Assembly (NCBI GenBank): GCA_017473435.1
Contig: JAFULG010000079.1
Span: 1-37,439 of the forward strand
Direction of reading: 5' to 3'
Source: Clostridia bacterium
GTDB lineage: Bacteria > Bacillota > Clostridia > Oscillospirales > Acutalibacteraceae
DNA: 37,439 bases
Position 1 is the stretch's first letter; the number at the start of each line of letters is the position of its first letter. This document shows, in pieces, positions 20,948 through 28,956 of the stretch. A program made the translations under genes and the position numbers. The notes under the pieces are model-generated. The model was not told the DNA's origin, did no database searches, and saw only the letters and a program-made list of their open reading frames with translations.

Positions 20948-22984
20948 ATGAGCCGTAAAAAATGGGTCGTAAGTGAAATCGATAAGGCACTTGCCTGCAA
21001 TATTGCGGATGAATTTGAAATTGATCCTTTCGCCGCTCTTTTGCTCGTTTCAAGAGGCATAACCGATTATGATGAAATAGCCGACTTCTTCAGCGATGAG
21101 GGCGGTCTTTCCGACCCCTTCACTTTAAAGGATATGGATAAGGCTGTAGAGCGTATTGAGCTTGCACTTGACCGTGACGAAAAAATCGCCGTATACGGTG
21201 ACTATGACGCTGACGGCGTTACAGCCACAACTCTTTTGTGTGAATATCTGCAGATGAATGGTGCGGATGTTGTGCCTTATATTCCCGACAGAAACAGCGA
21301 AGGCTACGGTCTTAACAACGAAGCGATAAGAAGTCTTTGTGAAATGGGTGTAAGTCTTATTGTCACCGTGGATAACGGCATTTCCGCCCACGGGGAAGCA
21401 CAGTACATAAAAGAGCTTGGTATGGACCTTGTTATTACTGACCATCATAAGGTGGGCGAAACCATTCCCGAAGCTGTTGCCGTTGTTAATCCTCACAGAG
21501 CCGACTGTCCCTCTGCCTTCAAGCATTTTGCAGGCGTAGGTGTTGCCTTTAAGCTTGTCTGCGCTCTTTGCGGTGACGGTGATCAGGCACTTTCTATGTT
21601 TGCCGACCTTGTGACAATCGGCACAATAGGAGATATTGTTTCTCTTACGGGTGAAAACCGTTTTATTGTAAAGTACGGTATAAAAATGCTCAATAACGGC
21701 ACAAGTCCCGGTATTGAGCAGCTGAAAAAGGTTGCAGGAGTAAGTGAAAAGCTTCTTAACTGCTCCACGGTTGCGTTTTCTCTTGTTCCGCGGATAAACG
21801 CTATCGGCAGGACAGGACATGCCTCAAGGGCTCTTGAGCTGCTTTTAAGTGAGGATTTCGGAAGAGCTGAGGATATTGCCGCAGAGGTTGATTCTGCCAA
21901 TGCAAAAAGGCAGGATATAGAAAAGGAAATAACTCTTCAGGCACAAAAACAGATTGAACAGAACCCGGAAAAGCTGAATAACCGTGTGCTTATTTTCTCG
22001 GGTGAAAACTGGCACGGCGGAGTAATCGGTATTGTTGCCGCAAGACTTGTTCAGAAATACGGTAAACCCTGCCTTGTAATAACCGATGACGGAAAAGAGG
22101 CAAAAGGCTCAGCCAGAAGCATAGACGGCTTTTCACTTTATGAGTGTATAAGCAGTGCCAAGGATCTGCTTACACATTACGGCGGTCATACCCTCGCTGC
22201 AGGCTTCGGTATGGAAAGCTCAAATCTCCCTCTTTTTGAAAAGGCAGTAGAGGACTATGCAAAAACCGTGGATATGCCTTTCCCGAAGCTTGAGCTTGAC
22301 TGCAGACTCCGTCCCGATTTTATAAATTCAGATATACTTAATGTTATTGATGCTCTTGAGCCTTTCGGTGCAGGTAATCCCCAGCCTCTGTTCGGACTTT
22401 TCGGAATGAGCCTTACGGGTATTCAGCCTATAGGCGGGGGTAAGCATCTGCGTCTTTCCTTCAGAAAAGGAAACGCCAATATTACGGGACTGCTCTTTGG
22501 TGTAACGGAAAAGGAGCTGCCTTATGTAATCGGTGACACTCTTGACCTTGCGGTAAGACTTGAAAGAAACGAATATATGGGTCAGGTCAAGGTCAGCATA
22601 TATATAAAAGAGATGAGAATGTCAGGCACTGACGATGAGCTTTATCTTAAAAGCAAGCGTCTTTATGAAAAAATTATGCGCCGTGACAGACTAACGGAAA
22701 AGGAAGCAAGATTTGCTCTGCCCGACAGACAGCAGGTTGCAAATATATTCCGCTTCATCCGTGACAGCGGTGGATGGTACTTTGATACCGACGTGCTGTG
22801 TTATCGCCTTGGCGGTGACGGAAGTAATGCCTGCAAGGTGCTTGTCTGTATCGATGTGCTTTGTGAGCTGGGTATATTCAGAAAAGAGGGAGAAGCCGTT
22901 CTTCCCTTTAATTTGCAAAATAAGGTTGACCTCGAGGATTCTGCACTTATGCAATACCTTAAGCAGGTAGGAAAGGAGAGCTGA
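20948..22984 (+). CDS. recJ: Single-stranded-DNA-specific exonuclease RecJ
   Basis: This 678-aa 5'-3' ssDNA exonuclease has the DHH-family motifs: YGDYDADGVTA near residues 83-93, TVDNGIS near 140, TDHHKVGE near 164 and the NPHR segment. The DHHA1 domain includes HGGVIGIVAARL near 356 and the GGH motif in THYGGHTLAAGFG near 415. An OB-type domain and a RecJ C-terminal winged region follow. The length is longer than the E. coli enzyme, as usual for Firmicutes. GAAAGGATTG precedes the ATG. It ends two bases before rel, forming an operon. Confidence 0.95.
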   Translation: MSRKKWVVSEIDKALACNIADEFEIDPFAALLLVSRGITDYDEIADFFSDEGGLSDPFTLKDMDKAVERIELALDRDEKIAVYGDYDADGVTATTLLCEYLQMNGADVVPYIPDRNSEGYGLNNEAIRSLCEMGVSLIVTVDNGISAHGEAQYIKELGMDLVITDHHKVGETIPEAVAVVNPHRADCPSAFKHFAGVGVAFKLVCALCGDGDQALSMFADLVTIGTIGDIVSLTGENRFIVKYGIKMLNNGTSPGIEQLKKVAGVSEKLLNCSTVAFSLVPRINAIGRTGHASRALELLLSEDFGRAEDIAAEVDSANAKRQDIEKEITLQAQKQIEQNPEKLNNRVLIFSGENWHGGVIGIVAARLVQKYGKPCLVITDDGKEAKGSARSIDGFSLYECISSAKDLLTHYGGHTLAAGFGMESSNLPLFEKAVEDYAKTVDMPFPKLELDCRLRPDFINSDILNVIDALEPFGAGNPQPLFGLFGMSLTGIQPIGGGKHLRLSFRKGNANITGLLFGVTEKELPYVIGDTLDLAVRLERNEYMGQVKVSIYIKEMRMSGTDDELYLKSKRLYEKIMRRDRLTEKEARFALPDRQQVANIFRFIRDSGGWYFDTDVLCYRLGGDGSNACKVLVCIDVLCELGIFRKEGEAVLPFNLQNKVDLEDSALMQYLKQVGKES

Positions 22985-22986
22985 CA

Positions 22987-25179
22987 ATGGAAAGCTACGA
23001 ACAGGATTATCAGAAGCTTATAGCCGATTATCAGAACACGTTTTCACCGACTGATATTGAAAAAATCAAAAAGGCATACGCTATTGCGTGCGAAGCCCAC
23101 GCCAATCAGAAGCGCCGTTCGGGTGAGCCTTATATTATTCACCCCGTAGCTGTTGCAAAAATCCTTGCTGATATGGGTATGGATGCTGAATCCGTCTGTG
23201 CAGCTCTTTTGCATGACGTTGTTGAGGATACTGAAACTACTTCAGAGGAAATCCGTGAGCAGTTCGGCGAAAGCATCGAACAGCTTGTTGACGGTGTTAC
23301 AAAGCTCGGTCAGATACCCCTTTCTGCCAGTAAAGAGGAGCAGCAGAGCGAGAATGTGCGTAAAATGTTCCTTGCAATGTCAAGGGATATCCGAGTAATA
23401 ATTATTAAGCTTGCTGACCGTGTGCATAATATGAGAACACTTATGCATATGCCCGAGGAAAAAAGACGCTATAAGGCAAGGGAAACCCTTGAAATTTATG
23501 CTCCCATTGCTCACCGTCTCGGTATCCGAGCCTTCAAGGATGAGCTTGAGGATCTTGCTATCAGTTATCTTGACCCGGTTGCTTATGATGAAATAGCTAA
23601 GAACCTTGAAAGTCAGGTTGAGTCACGTCAGAATTTTCTTGACAGCATCAAGGATGAAATTCTTGAGCGTGTAAGGCAGGAGGTTCCTAATGTTCACATT
23701 GAGGGCAGAATAAAGTCAGTTCACGGTATTTACAGAAAAACTTATATGAAGGGTAAAACCTTCGACGAAATATATGATATCTACGCCGTAAGGCTCATTG
23801 TTGACTCGGTTTACGAGTGCTATTGCTGTCTCGGTGTTATTCACGATATGTTCAATCCTATTCCCGGTCGCTTCAAGGACTATATCTCCACCCCGAAGCC
23901 GAATATGTATCAGTCACTTCATACGACGGTTATCGGCAGGGCAGGGATACCCTTTGAGGTGCAGATAAGAACCTGGGAAATGCACCACACTGCTGAATAC
24001 GGTATCGCTGCTCACTGGAAATATAAGCTCGGTATGAGCGGTAAGGCAAAGTTTGAAGAAAGGCTTTCATGGATAAGACAGCTTCTTGAAAGTCAGCAGG
24101 ACAGCGACGATGTTGAGGACATTGTAAAAACAATCAAAACTGACTTCATTCCCGAGGAGGTATTCGCCTTCACTCCCAAGGGTGACGTTATCAGTCTTCC
24201 TATGGGCTCATGTATCATCGACTTTGCTTATTCCATTCATTCAGGTGTCGGCAATAAAATGATAGGCGCCAAGGTTGACGGCAGAATCAGTACCCTTGAC
24301 CATAAGATCAACAACGGTGAAATCATTGAAATTCTGACAACCTCGTCCCGTGATAAGGGTCCCAGCCGTGATTGGATAAAAATTGCAAAAACCTCCTCGG
24401 CAAGGACAAAAATCAAGGGTTGGTTCAAAAAGGAAAAGCGTGAGGAAAATATTGTTGAAGGTAAGGCAGAGGTTGAACGTGAGTTTAAGCGTAACAATAT
24501 CAGCCTTCCCGATAAGCAGATGGCTGAATTTCTTATGAAATTTGCCGAAAAGCAGCATTGCAATACACTTGATGATTTCTTTGCCGCCATAGGCTACGGC
24601 GGAATTATCTTCACAAATCTTCTGCCCCGTATAAAAGAGGAATATCAGAAGCTTGTAAAGGATAGTCAGACCCAGGAGATTCCGCAGGAAAATATAGCTC
24701 AACCTAAAAAGACCGTTAAAAGTGCCGAAGGCATTATCGTTGAAGGTATTGACAACTGTCTTATCAAGTTTTCGCGTTGCTGTGATCCTCTTCCCGGTGA
24801 TGATATCATCGGCTTTATCACAAGAGGTCACGGCGTTTCGATCCATACGAGAAAGTGCAGTAACGTACCCAAGGATATTTCCAAGGCGGCAGAGCCCGAA
24901 AGATGGATTAACGCCCATTGGGACAATAAGGTTCAGAATTCCTACCGTGTAACTCTTGCCGTTACCTGTATTGACCGTATGGGTATGCTTGCCGACCTTT
25001 CGGCGGTAATTGCAAATATGCACGTTATGATTCATTCGATTTTCACAAAGGATACAAATGACGGCAGAAGCACGGTTTACCTGACTATTACCGTAAACGG
25101 TGCCGAGCATCTCAGGAGCGTATGTGAAAAGCTTAAGAAAATCAAGGGTGTACTTTCAACAGAACGTTCAGGCTTGTAA
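22987..25179 (+). CDS. relA: Bifunctional (p)ppGpp synthetase/hydrolase Rel
   Basis: This 730-aa protein is a full-length RelA/SpoT homologue of the single-copy Firmicutes type. In order: HD hydrolase domain (IIHPVAVAKIL near 46, LLHDVVEDTE near 74-83, KLADRVHNMRTL near 140), synthetase domain (KSVHGIYRKTYMKG near 242, YDIYAVRLIV near 260, DYISTPKPNMYQSLHTTV near 298), TGS domain (VFAFTPKGDVISLPMG near 396), conserved-cysteine region (RCCDPLPGDDIIGF near 597) and a C-terminal ACT domain (from about 655). Both enzymatic domains look complete, so it should make and degrade (p)ppGpp. It is coupled to recJ; a repeat-filled gap follows. Confidence 0.95.
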   Translation: MESYEQDYQKLIADYQNTFSPTDIEKIKKAYAIACEAHANQKRRSGEPYIIHPVAVAKILADMGMDAESVCAALLHDVVEDTETTSEEIREQFGESIEQLVDGVTKLGQIPLSASKEEQQSENVRKMFLAMSRDIRVIIIKLADRVHNMRTLMHMPEEKRRYKARETLEIYAPIAHRLGIRAFKDELEDLAISYLDPVAYDEIAKNLESQVESRQNFLDSIKDEILERVRQEVPNVHIEGRIKSVHGIYRKTYMKGKTFDEIYDIYAVRLIVDSVYECYCCLGVIHDMFNPIPGRFKDYISTPKPNMYQSLHTTVIGRAGIPFEVQIRTWEMHHTAEYGIAAHWKYKLGMSGKAKFEERLSWIRQLLESQQDSDDVEDIVKTIKTDFIPEEVFAFTPKGDVISLPMGSCIIDFAYSIHSGVGNKMIGAKVDGRISTLDHKINNGEIIEILTTSSRDKGPSRDWIKIAKTSSARTKIKGWFKKEKREENIVEGKAEVEREFKRNNISLPDKQMAEFLMKFAEKQHCNTLDDFFAAIGYGGIIFTNLLPRIKEEYQKLVKDSQTQEIPQENIAQPKKTVKSAEGIIVEGIDNCLIKFSRCCDPLPGDDIIGFITRGHGVSIHTRKCSNVPKDISKAAEPERWINAHWDNKVQNSYRVTLAVTCIDRMGMLADLSAVIANMHVMIHSIFTKDTNDGRSTVYLTITVNGAEHLRSVCEKLKKIKGVLSTERSGL

Positions 25180-25187
25180 GCAACACC

Positions 25188-25315
25188 TTAGGGTGACGAG
25201 CATAATCCGAACCCGCCCAAAAGTGTGAATTTTCGCGGATTTACGAGTATTTTAACGAAGTATTGGCGGAAATCCGCCCGTAAAAAACGGATTCGGATTA
25301 TACTCGTTACCCTAA
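25188..25315. repeat. 128-bp element with 28-bp imperfect terminal inverted repeats
   Basis: TTAGGGTGACGAGCATAATC (25188 onward) is inverted at the other end (…GATTATACTCGTTACCCTAA, ending 25315). The arms run about 28 bp, with 3 mismatches. An internal palindrome, GGCGGA-AA-TCCGCC, lies at 25265-25278. No ORF is present. The structure looks like a MITE or a large hairpin element, and it may also act as the rel terminator. Confidence 0.65.
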
Positions 25316-25327
25316 AGACGTTGCAAT

Positions 25328-25411
25328 GAAATCTGACCTTCGGTCAGATGAAATATTGCTTACGCAATATGAAATATCCTGCGGATATGAAATATTTGCC
25401 AAGTGGCAAAT
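25328..25411. repeat. Tandem array of four short hairpins separated by a constant GAA
   Basis: Four consecutive palindromes follow each other, each preceded by GAA: ATCTGACC/GGTCAGAT (25331-25349), ATATTGC/GCAATAT (25353-25370), ATATCC/GGATAT (25374-25388), ATTTGCC/GGCAAAT (25394-25411). Loops are 3-4 bases (TTC, TTAC, TGC, AAGT). Stem sequences differ but all are perfectly paired. With the preceding 128-bp element, this fills the 273-bp gap between rel and dtd; I see no gene there. Confidence 0.75.
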
Positions 25412-25452
25412 GTTAAGGGTCTGCGACGCTATTATAATTATAAGAGGTTAAA

Positions 25453-25908
25453 ATGAAAGCAGTAATACAAAGAGTAACAAAAGCAAGTGTCACCGTTGAC
25501 GGTGAAATAAAAGGACAGATAGGCACAGGCTTCCTTGTGCTTTTAGGTGTAATGCAGGAGGATACGGAAAAGGAAATGGAGCTTCTTGCAAGGAAGGTTT
25601 CCGAAATCCGTATTTTCACCGATGAAAACGACAAAATGAATCTTTCCCTTGATCAGGTTGACGGTGAGGTGCTTGTGGTCTCACAGTTCACCCTTTGCGC
25701 TGATATAAAAAAGGGAAGAAGACCCTCGTTTATTCCTTCGGCTTCACCTGAAAAGGCAAACCGCCTCTATGAGGCATTCTGTGACGAGCTTATTAAAAAA
25801 GGTGTCAGAAAAGTCGAAAAGGGAGTTTTCGGTGCTGATATGAAGGTCGAGCTTCTCAATGACGGTCCTGTTACGATTATTATGAATACAGATGAATGGT
25901 TGAAATGA
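25453..25908 (+). CDS. dtd: D-aminoacyl-tRNA deacylase
   Basis: This 151-aa enzyme removes D-amino acids (and glycine) from mischarged tRNA. The two active-site motifs are present: SQFTLCADIKKGRRPSF near residues 77-93 (the SQFTL motif) and NDGPVTI near the C-terminus (the GP motif with cis-Gly-Pro). It also has the typical MKAVIQRVTKASV start, and its length equals that of the family. It opens a tight operon running to mazG, with gaps of 5-31 bp. The hairpin array lies directly upstream. Confidence 0.95.
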   Translation: MKAVIQRVTKASVTVDGEIKGQIGTGFLVLLGVMQEDTEKEMELLARKVSEIRIFTDENDKMNLSLDQVDGEVLVVSQFTLCADIKKGRRPSFIPSASPEKANRLYEAFCDELIKKGVRKVEKGVFGADMKVELLNDGPVTIIMNTDEWLK

Positions 25909-25919
25909 GGTCAGAAAAT

Positions 25920-26540
25920 ATGCTTAAACTTACAACTTTCGCACCGGGAATGGTGTATGCTAACTGTTATATAGTAAAGGACGGGCAAAGCGGTGACGCT
26001 TTTGTTGTTGATCCGGGCGCTTACAACAGGCGCTTTGAGTCCGCATTGCGTGAGGCGGGAGTTGAAAAACTGCGTTATATTCTTCTTACCCACGGCCACT
26101 TTGACCATATTTCGGGAGTTAAGGAGCTTAAGGAAAACTTCGGCGGTGAAATCGTAATCCACCGTGAGGATGCCGAATGCCTTTACGATAAAAGCAAATC
26201 CCTCGCCTCAAAATTCTTATTCCCTCAGCACGATGTTACTGCTGATGTGCTCGTGAATGACGGTGACAGACTCTCTTTCGGTGAGGATGAAATTGAGGTT
26301 ATACACACTCCCGGTCATACAAGGGGAAGTGTGTGCTATGTTGTCGGCGATATTATGCTTTCGGGGGATACCCTTTTCAGAAACAGCATCGGCAGGACGG
26401 ATTTTCCCGGCGGTAGCCCGGAGGAGATGAAGGCTTCACTTCAGAAGCTTGCTTCACTCGAAAAGGACTATACCGTTTATCCGGGTCACGATGTAAGCAC
26501 TACATTGGAGCATGAGAAGAAATACAACCCCTATATGTGA
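25920..26540 (+). CDS. MBL-fold metallohydrolase (glyoxalase II/YcbL-like)
   Basis: This 206-aa protein is a metallo-beta-lactamase-fold hydrolase with the metal motif THGHFDH near residues 57-63, HTPGHTRGSVCY near 125, LSGDTLF near 145 and PGHD near 190. It belongs to the short bacterial group called hydroxyacylglutathione-hydrolase-like or YcbL, which often follows dtd in Firmicutes. The ATG at 25920 with GAGG 9 bases upstream is chosen over an ATG 24 bases earlier that overlaps dtd. The natural substrate is uncertain. Confidence 0.88.
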   Translation: MLKLTTFAPGMVYANCYIVKDGQSGDAFVVDPGAYNRRFESALREAGVEKLRYILLTHGHFDHISGVKELKENFGGEIVIHREDAECLYDKSKSLASKFLFPQHDVTADVLVNDGDRLSFGEDEIEVIHTPGHTRGSVCYVVGDIMLSGDTLFRNSIGRTDFPGGSPEEMKASLQKLASLEKDYTVYPGHDVSTTLEHEKKYNPYM

Positions 26541-26550
26541 GGAGTTAAAG

Positions 26551-28008
26551 ATGTATCTTATCAACCTTAACCATAAATTCAACTACGAAACAGAAAACCT
26601 TTTAAGGCTCTTTTTCCCCGAAAAAATAGTGCAGAGCGAAGAAGTTTCCGAGGGGGAGGACTATATTCTCACAGAGCTTGCAGGGGGCAAAATCAGAGTA
26701 AAGCTTTGCCTTGACGGAAAAATAAAGGAAAAAACCAAGGAATATGCCCCGGGGGATATTCCTTCTTTTGATACCGAGGAGAGCTTTTTTGAAAGAAAAA
26801 TTGCTCTTCTGATGTTCGATTTGCTTTGCAAGGCTACGTCCTATACACCGCCCTGGGGTATACTTACCGGTGTAAGACCTGCAAAGCTTATGGGTAAGCT
26901 TGTACAGCAGATGGGTGAGGAAAAGGCTAAGGAGTATTTCCGCGGTGAGCTTAAGGTTACAAAAGAAAAAACCGACCTTGCCCTGTGTGTTTCAAAAAAG
27001 GAAGCTCCGATTATTGACGGTGCTTCCGGGGAGAAGTCTTTCTCCCTTTATGTTTCTGTGCCCTTCTGTCCCACAAGGTGCAGCTACTGCTCCTTTATTT
27101 CTCATTCAAACGATAAGGCTAAAAAGTTAATGCCGCAGTATGTTGAGTATATGATAAAGGAAATTGAGGAAACGGGCAGAATTGCAAGGGAGCTTGGTCT
27201 GAAGCTTGAAAGCGTATATTACGGCGGCGGAACACCCACTGCTCTTACAGAGGAGCTTCTGAAAAAGGTGACAGACGCTGTAAGTGAAAGCTTTGACCTT
27301 ACGGGCGTAAAGGAATACACGATTGAAGCAGGCAGACCCGACAGCGTTACAAAAGAAAAATTCCGTATAATGAAAAATTGCGGATGCAACCGTATAAGCA
27401 TCAATCCCCAGACCTTCAACGATGACGTGTTAAAGGAAATAGGAAGAAATCATACAAGTGAGCAGACCCTTGAAGCAATGAAGCAGGCAAGGGAGGAGGG
27501 TTTCTCCTTTATCAATATGGATTTAATTGCAGGTCTTCCTACGGATACTCTTGAAAGCTACAAAAACACCTTGCAGACCGTTCTTTCTCTTGAGCCTGAA
27601 AATATCACCGTACATACCCTGGCTCTTAAGCGCTCGGCAACACTTGTAACGGATAAAAGAGAGACAAACAGCGGCGGCGTCGCTTCCGATATGGTTTCTT
27701 ATACCTATGAAACCCTGACGGCAAACGGATATATTCCTTACTATATGTACCGTCAGAGCAAGAGCCTGGGCAACCTCGAAAATGTCGGCTGGGCTAAGGA
27801 AGGCTATGAGGGGCTTTACAATGTATATATGATGGAAGAGTGTCATACAATTCTTTCCGTAGGTGCAGGTGCCGTTACAAAATTAAAAAATCCCCGAGGA
27901 AATGAGATCGAACGAATTTTTAACTATAAATACCCATACGAATATATAAATGACTTTGACGAAATAATCAATCGCAAAAAACAGATTGCACAGTTTTATA
28001 TGAGGTGA
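26551..28008 (+). CDS. hemZ: HemZ-like oxygen-independent coproporphyrinogen dehydrogenase (radical SAM)
   Basis: This 485-aa protein has a radical SAM core with the cluster motif CPTRCSYC (CX3CX2C) near residues 174-181. Further marks are YYGGGTPTAL near 224, YTIEAGRPD near 255, RISINPQTF near 280 and INMDLIAGLP near 325. The roughly 165-residue N-terminal extension before the core, and the dtd-MBL-hemZ context, identify HemZ rather than HemN/HemW. The expected reaction is anaerobic oxidative decarboxylation of coproporphyrinogen III. However, no other heme genes are in the window, so the actual role here is open. The ATG at 26551 has GAGGAG 6 bases upstream; an earlier in-frame ATG overlaps the MBL gene. 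Confidence 0.85.
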   Translation: MYLINLNHKFNYETENLLRLFFPEKIVQSEEVSEGEDYILTELAGGKIRVKLCLDGKIKEKTKEYAPGDIPSFDTEESFFERKIALLMFDLLCKATSYTPPWGILTGVRPAKLMGKLVQQMGEEKAKEYFRGELKVTKEKTDLALCVSKKEAPIIDGASGEKSFSLYVSVPFCPTRCSYCSFISHSNDKAKKLMPQYVEYMIKEIEETGRIARELGLKLESVYYGGGTPTALTEELLKKVTDAVSESFDLTGVKEYTIEAGRPDSVTKEKFRIMKNCGCNRISINPQTFNDDVLKEIGRNHTSEQTLEAMKQAREEGFSFINMDLIAGLPTDTLESYKNTLQTVLSLEPENITVHTLALKRSATLVTDKRETNSGGVASDMVSYTYETLTANGYIPYYMYRQSKSLGNLENVGWAKEGYEGLYNVYMMEECHTILSVGAGAVTKLKNPRGNEIERIFNYKYPYEYINDFDEIINRKKQIAQFYMR

Positions 28009-28013
28009 ACATA

Positions 28014-28925
28014 TTGGCAAACTATGATGTTAAGGAAATCAACAGACAATTAAAATGTGACTGTGAAAAATACATTATGGAATGTGAAAGCACCTACCGC
28101 AGACAGCTTGACACTATTGTAACGGAAATAAACAGCGAAAAAGGGAGAGCTCTTGTTATGCTTGCAGGGCCGAGCTCTTCGGGAAAAACAACAACGGCAA
28201 AGCTTATTTCCGAAAAGCTTACAGCCCTTGGCAGAAATACGGTGGTTGTTTCCCTTGACGATTTTTACCTAGAGCAGGATATTCCGCGTACCTTTGAGGA
28301 CGGCACTGTAGATTATGAAACTGTTGAGGCTCTCGATATCGGGCTTATTTCAACGTGTCTTCACCGGCTTATAAACAGCGGTGAAAGCATTATGCCGCAC
28401 TTCTGCTTCAAAAGTAAAAAGAGAAGCTTCGGCGAAAAGGTTACGCTCCCGGGTGATGGCATTGTTATCGTGGAGGGACTTCACGCTCTTAATCCTGCGA
28501 TAACCGGACCGCTGAGTGATGAAAAAATGAAAAAATATTATGTCAGCGTGTCTTCAAGGATAACCGACGGTGACAGAGTATTGTTTTCAAAAAGAGATTT
28601 ACGTTTTGTGCGCAGACTTATAAGGGATTTCTACCACAGAAACAGCGAGGTGGAATATACCTATTATCTGTGGAAGGGTGTAAGAATGGGCGAGGACAGA
28701 TATCTCTTTCCCTTCAGCAGTCTTGCCGACAGGAAAATTGATTCTGTGCATCCTTATGAGGTTGCACTGTTTAAGGAAACTGCAATAAATCTTCTTGACC
28801 GTGTCAGCGAAGATAGTGTATACTATGAAAATGCAAAGCAACTTAAAGATAAGCTTAATCGCTTCGGGTATGTTGAGAGGGAACTTATGCCGGTTGATTC
28901 GCTTTTAGGGGAATTTATCGGATAA
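28014..28925 (+). CDS. Uridine kinase / phosphoribulokinase-family nucleoside kinase
   Basis: This 303-aa P-loop kinase has Walker A GPSSSGKTTTAK near residues 46-57, SLDDFYLEQ near 79, and IVEGLHALNP near 154. The region around RITDGDRVLFSKRDLRFVRRLIRDFYHRN carries the LID-type basic residues. It corresponds to the longer 'nucleoside kinase' group of Clostridia, though it lacks the N-terminal TGS-like part seen in some members. The start is probably TTG at 28014 (AGGTG 6 bases upstream); GTG at 28005 overlaps hemZ and sits on the ribosome site. Substrate (uridine/cytidine or other) is inferred. Confidence 0.8.
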   Translation: MANYDVKEINRQLKCDCEKYIMECESTYRRQLDTIVTEINSEKGRALVMLAGPSSSGKTTTAKLISEKLTALGRNTVVVSLDDFYLEQDIPRTFEDGTVDYETVEALDIGLISTCLHRLINSGESIMPHFCFKSKKRSFGEKVTLPGDGIVIVEGLHALNPAITGPLSDEKMKKYYVSVSSRITDGDRVLFSKRDLRFVRRLIRDFYHRNSEVEYTYYLWKGVRMGEDRYLFPFSSLADRKIDSVHPYEVALFKETAINLLDRVSEDSVYYENAKQLKDKLNRFGYVERELMPVDSLLGEFIG

Positions 28926-28956
28926 AACGGAAATATTTTTACAGGAGTTGAAGATT

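Noticed and set aside
21125-21820. 231-codon minus-strand ORF opposite recJ
   Set aside because: It covers the conserved DHH domain of RecJ on the other strand and has no translation signals or recognisable protein features.
24241-25110. 289-codon minus-strand ORF opposite rel
   Set aside because: Antisense shadow of the TGS-to-ACT part of Rel; composition is typical of reverse-complemented coding DNA and no start signal is present.
25328-25411. Possible CRISPR array
   Set aside because: Units are only 17-22 bp, stems differ in every unit, the constant part is GAA, and there are no cas genes in the window.
25188-25452. T-box or riboswitch upstream of dtd
   Set aside because: The T-box sequence and a specifier stem are absent; the gap is explained by the inverted-repeat element and the hairpin array.
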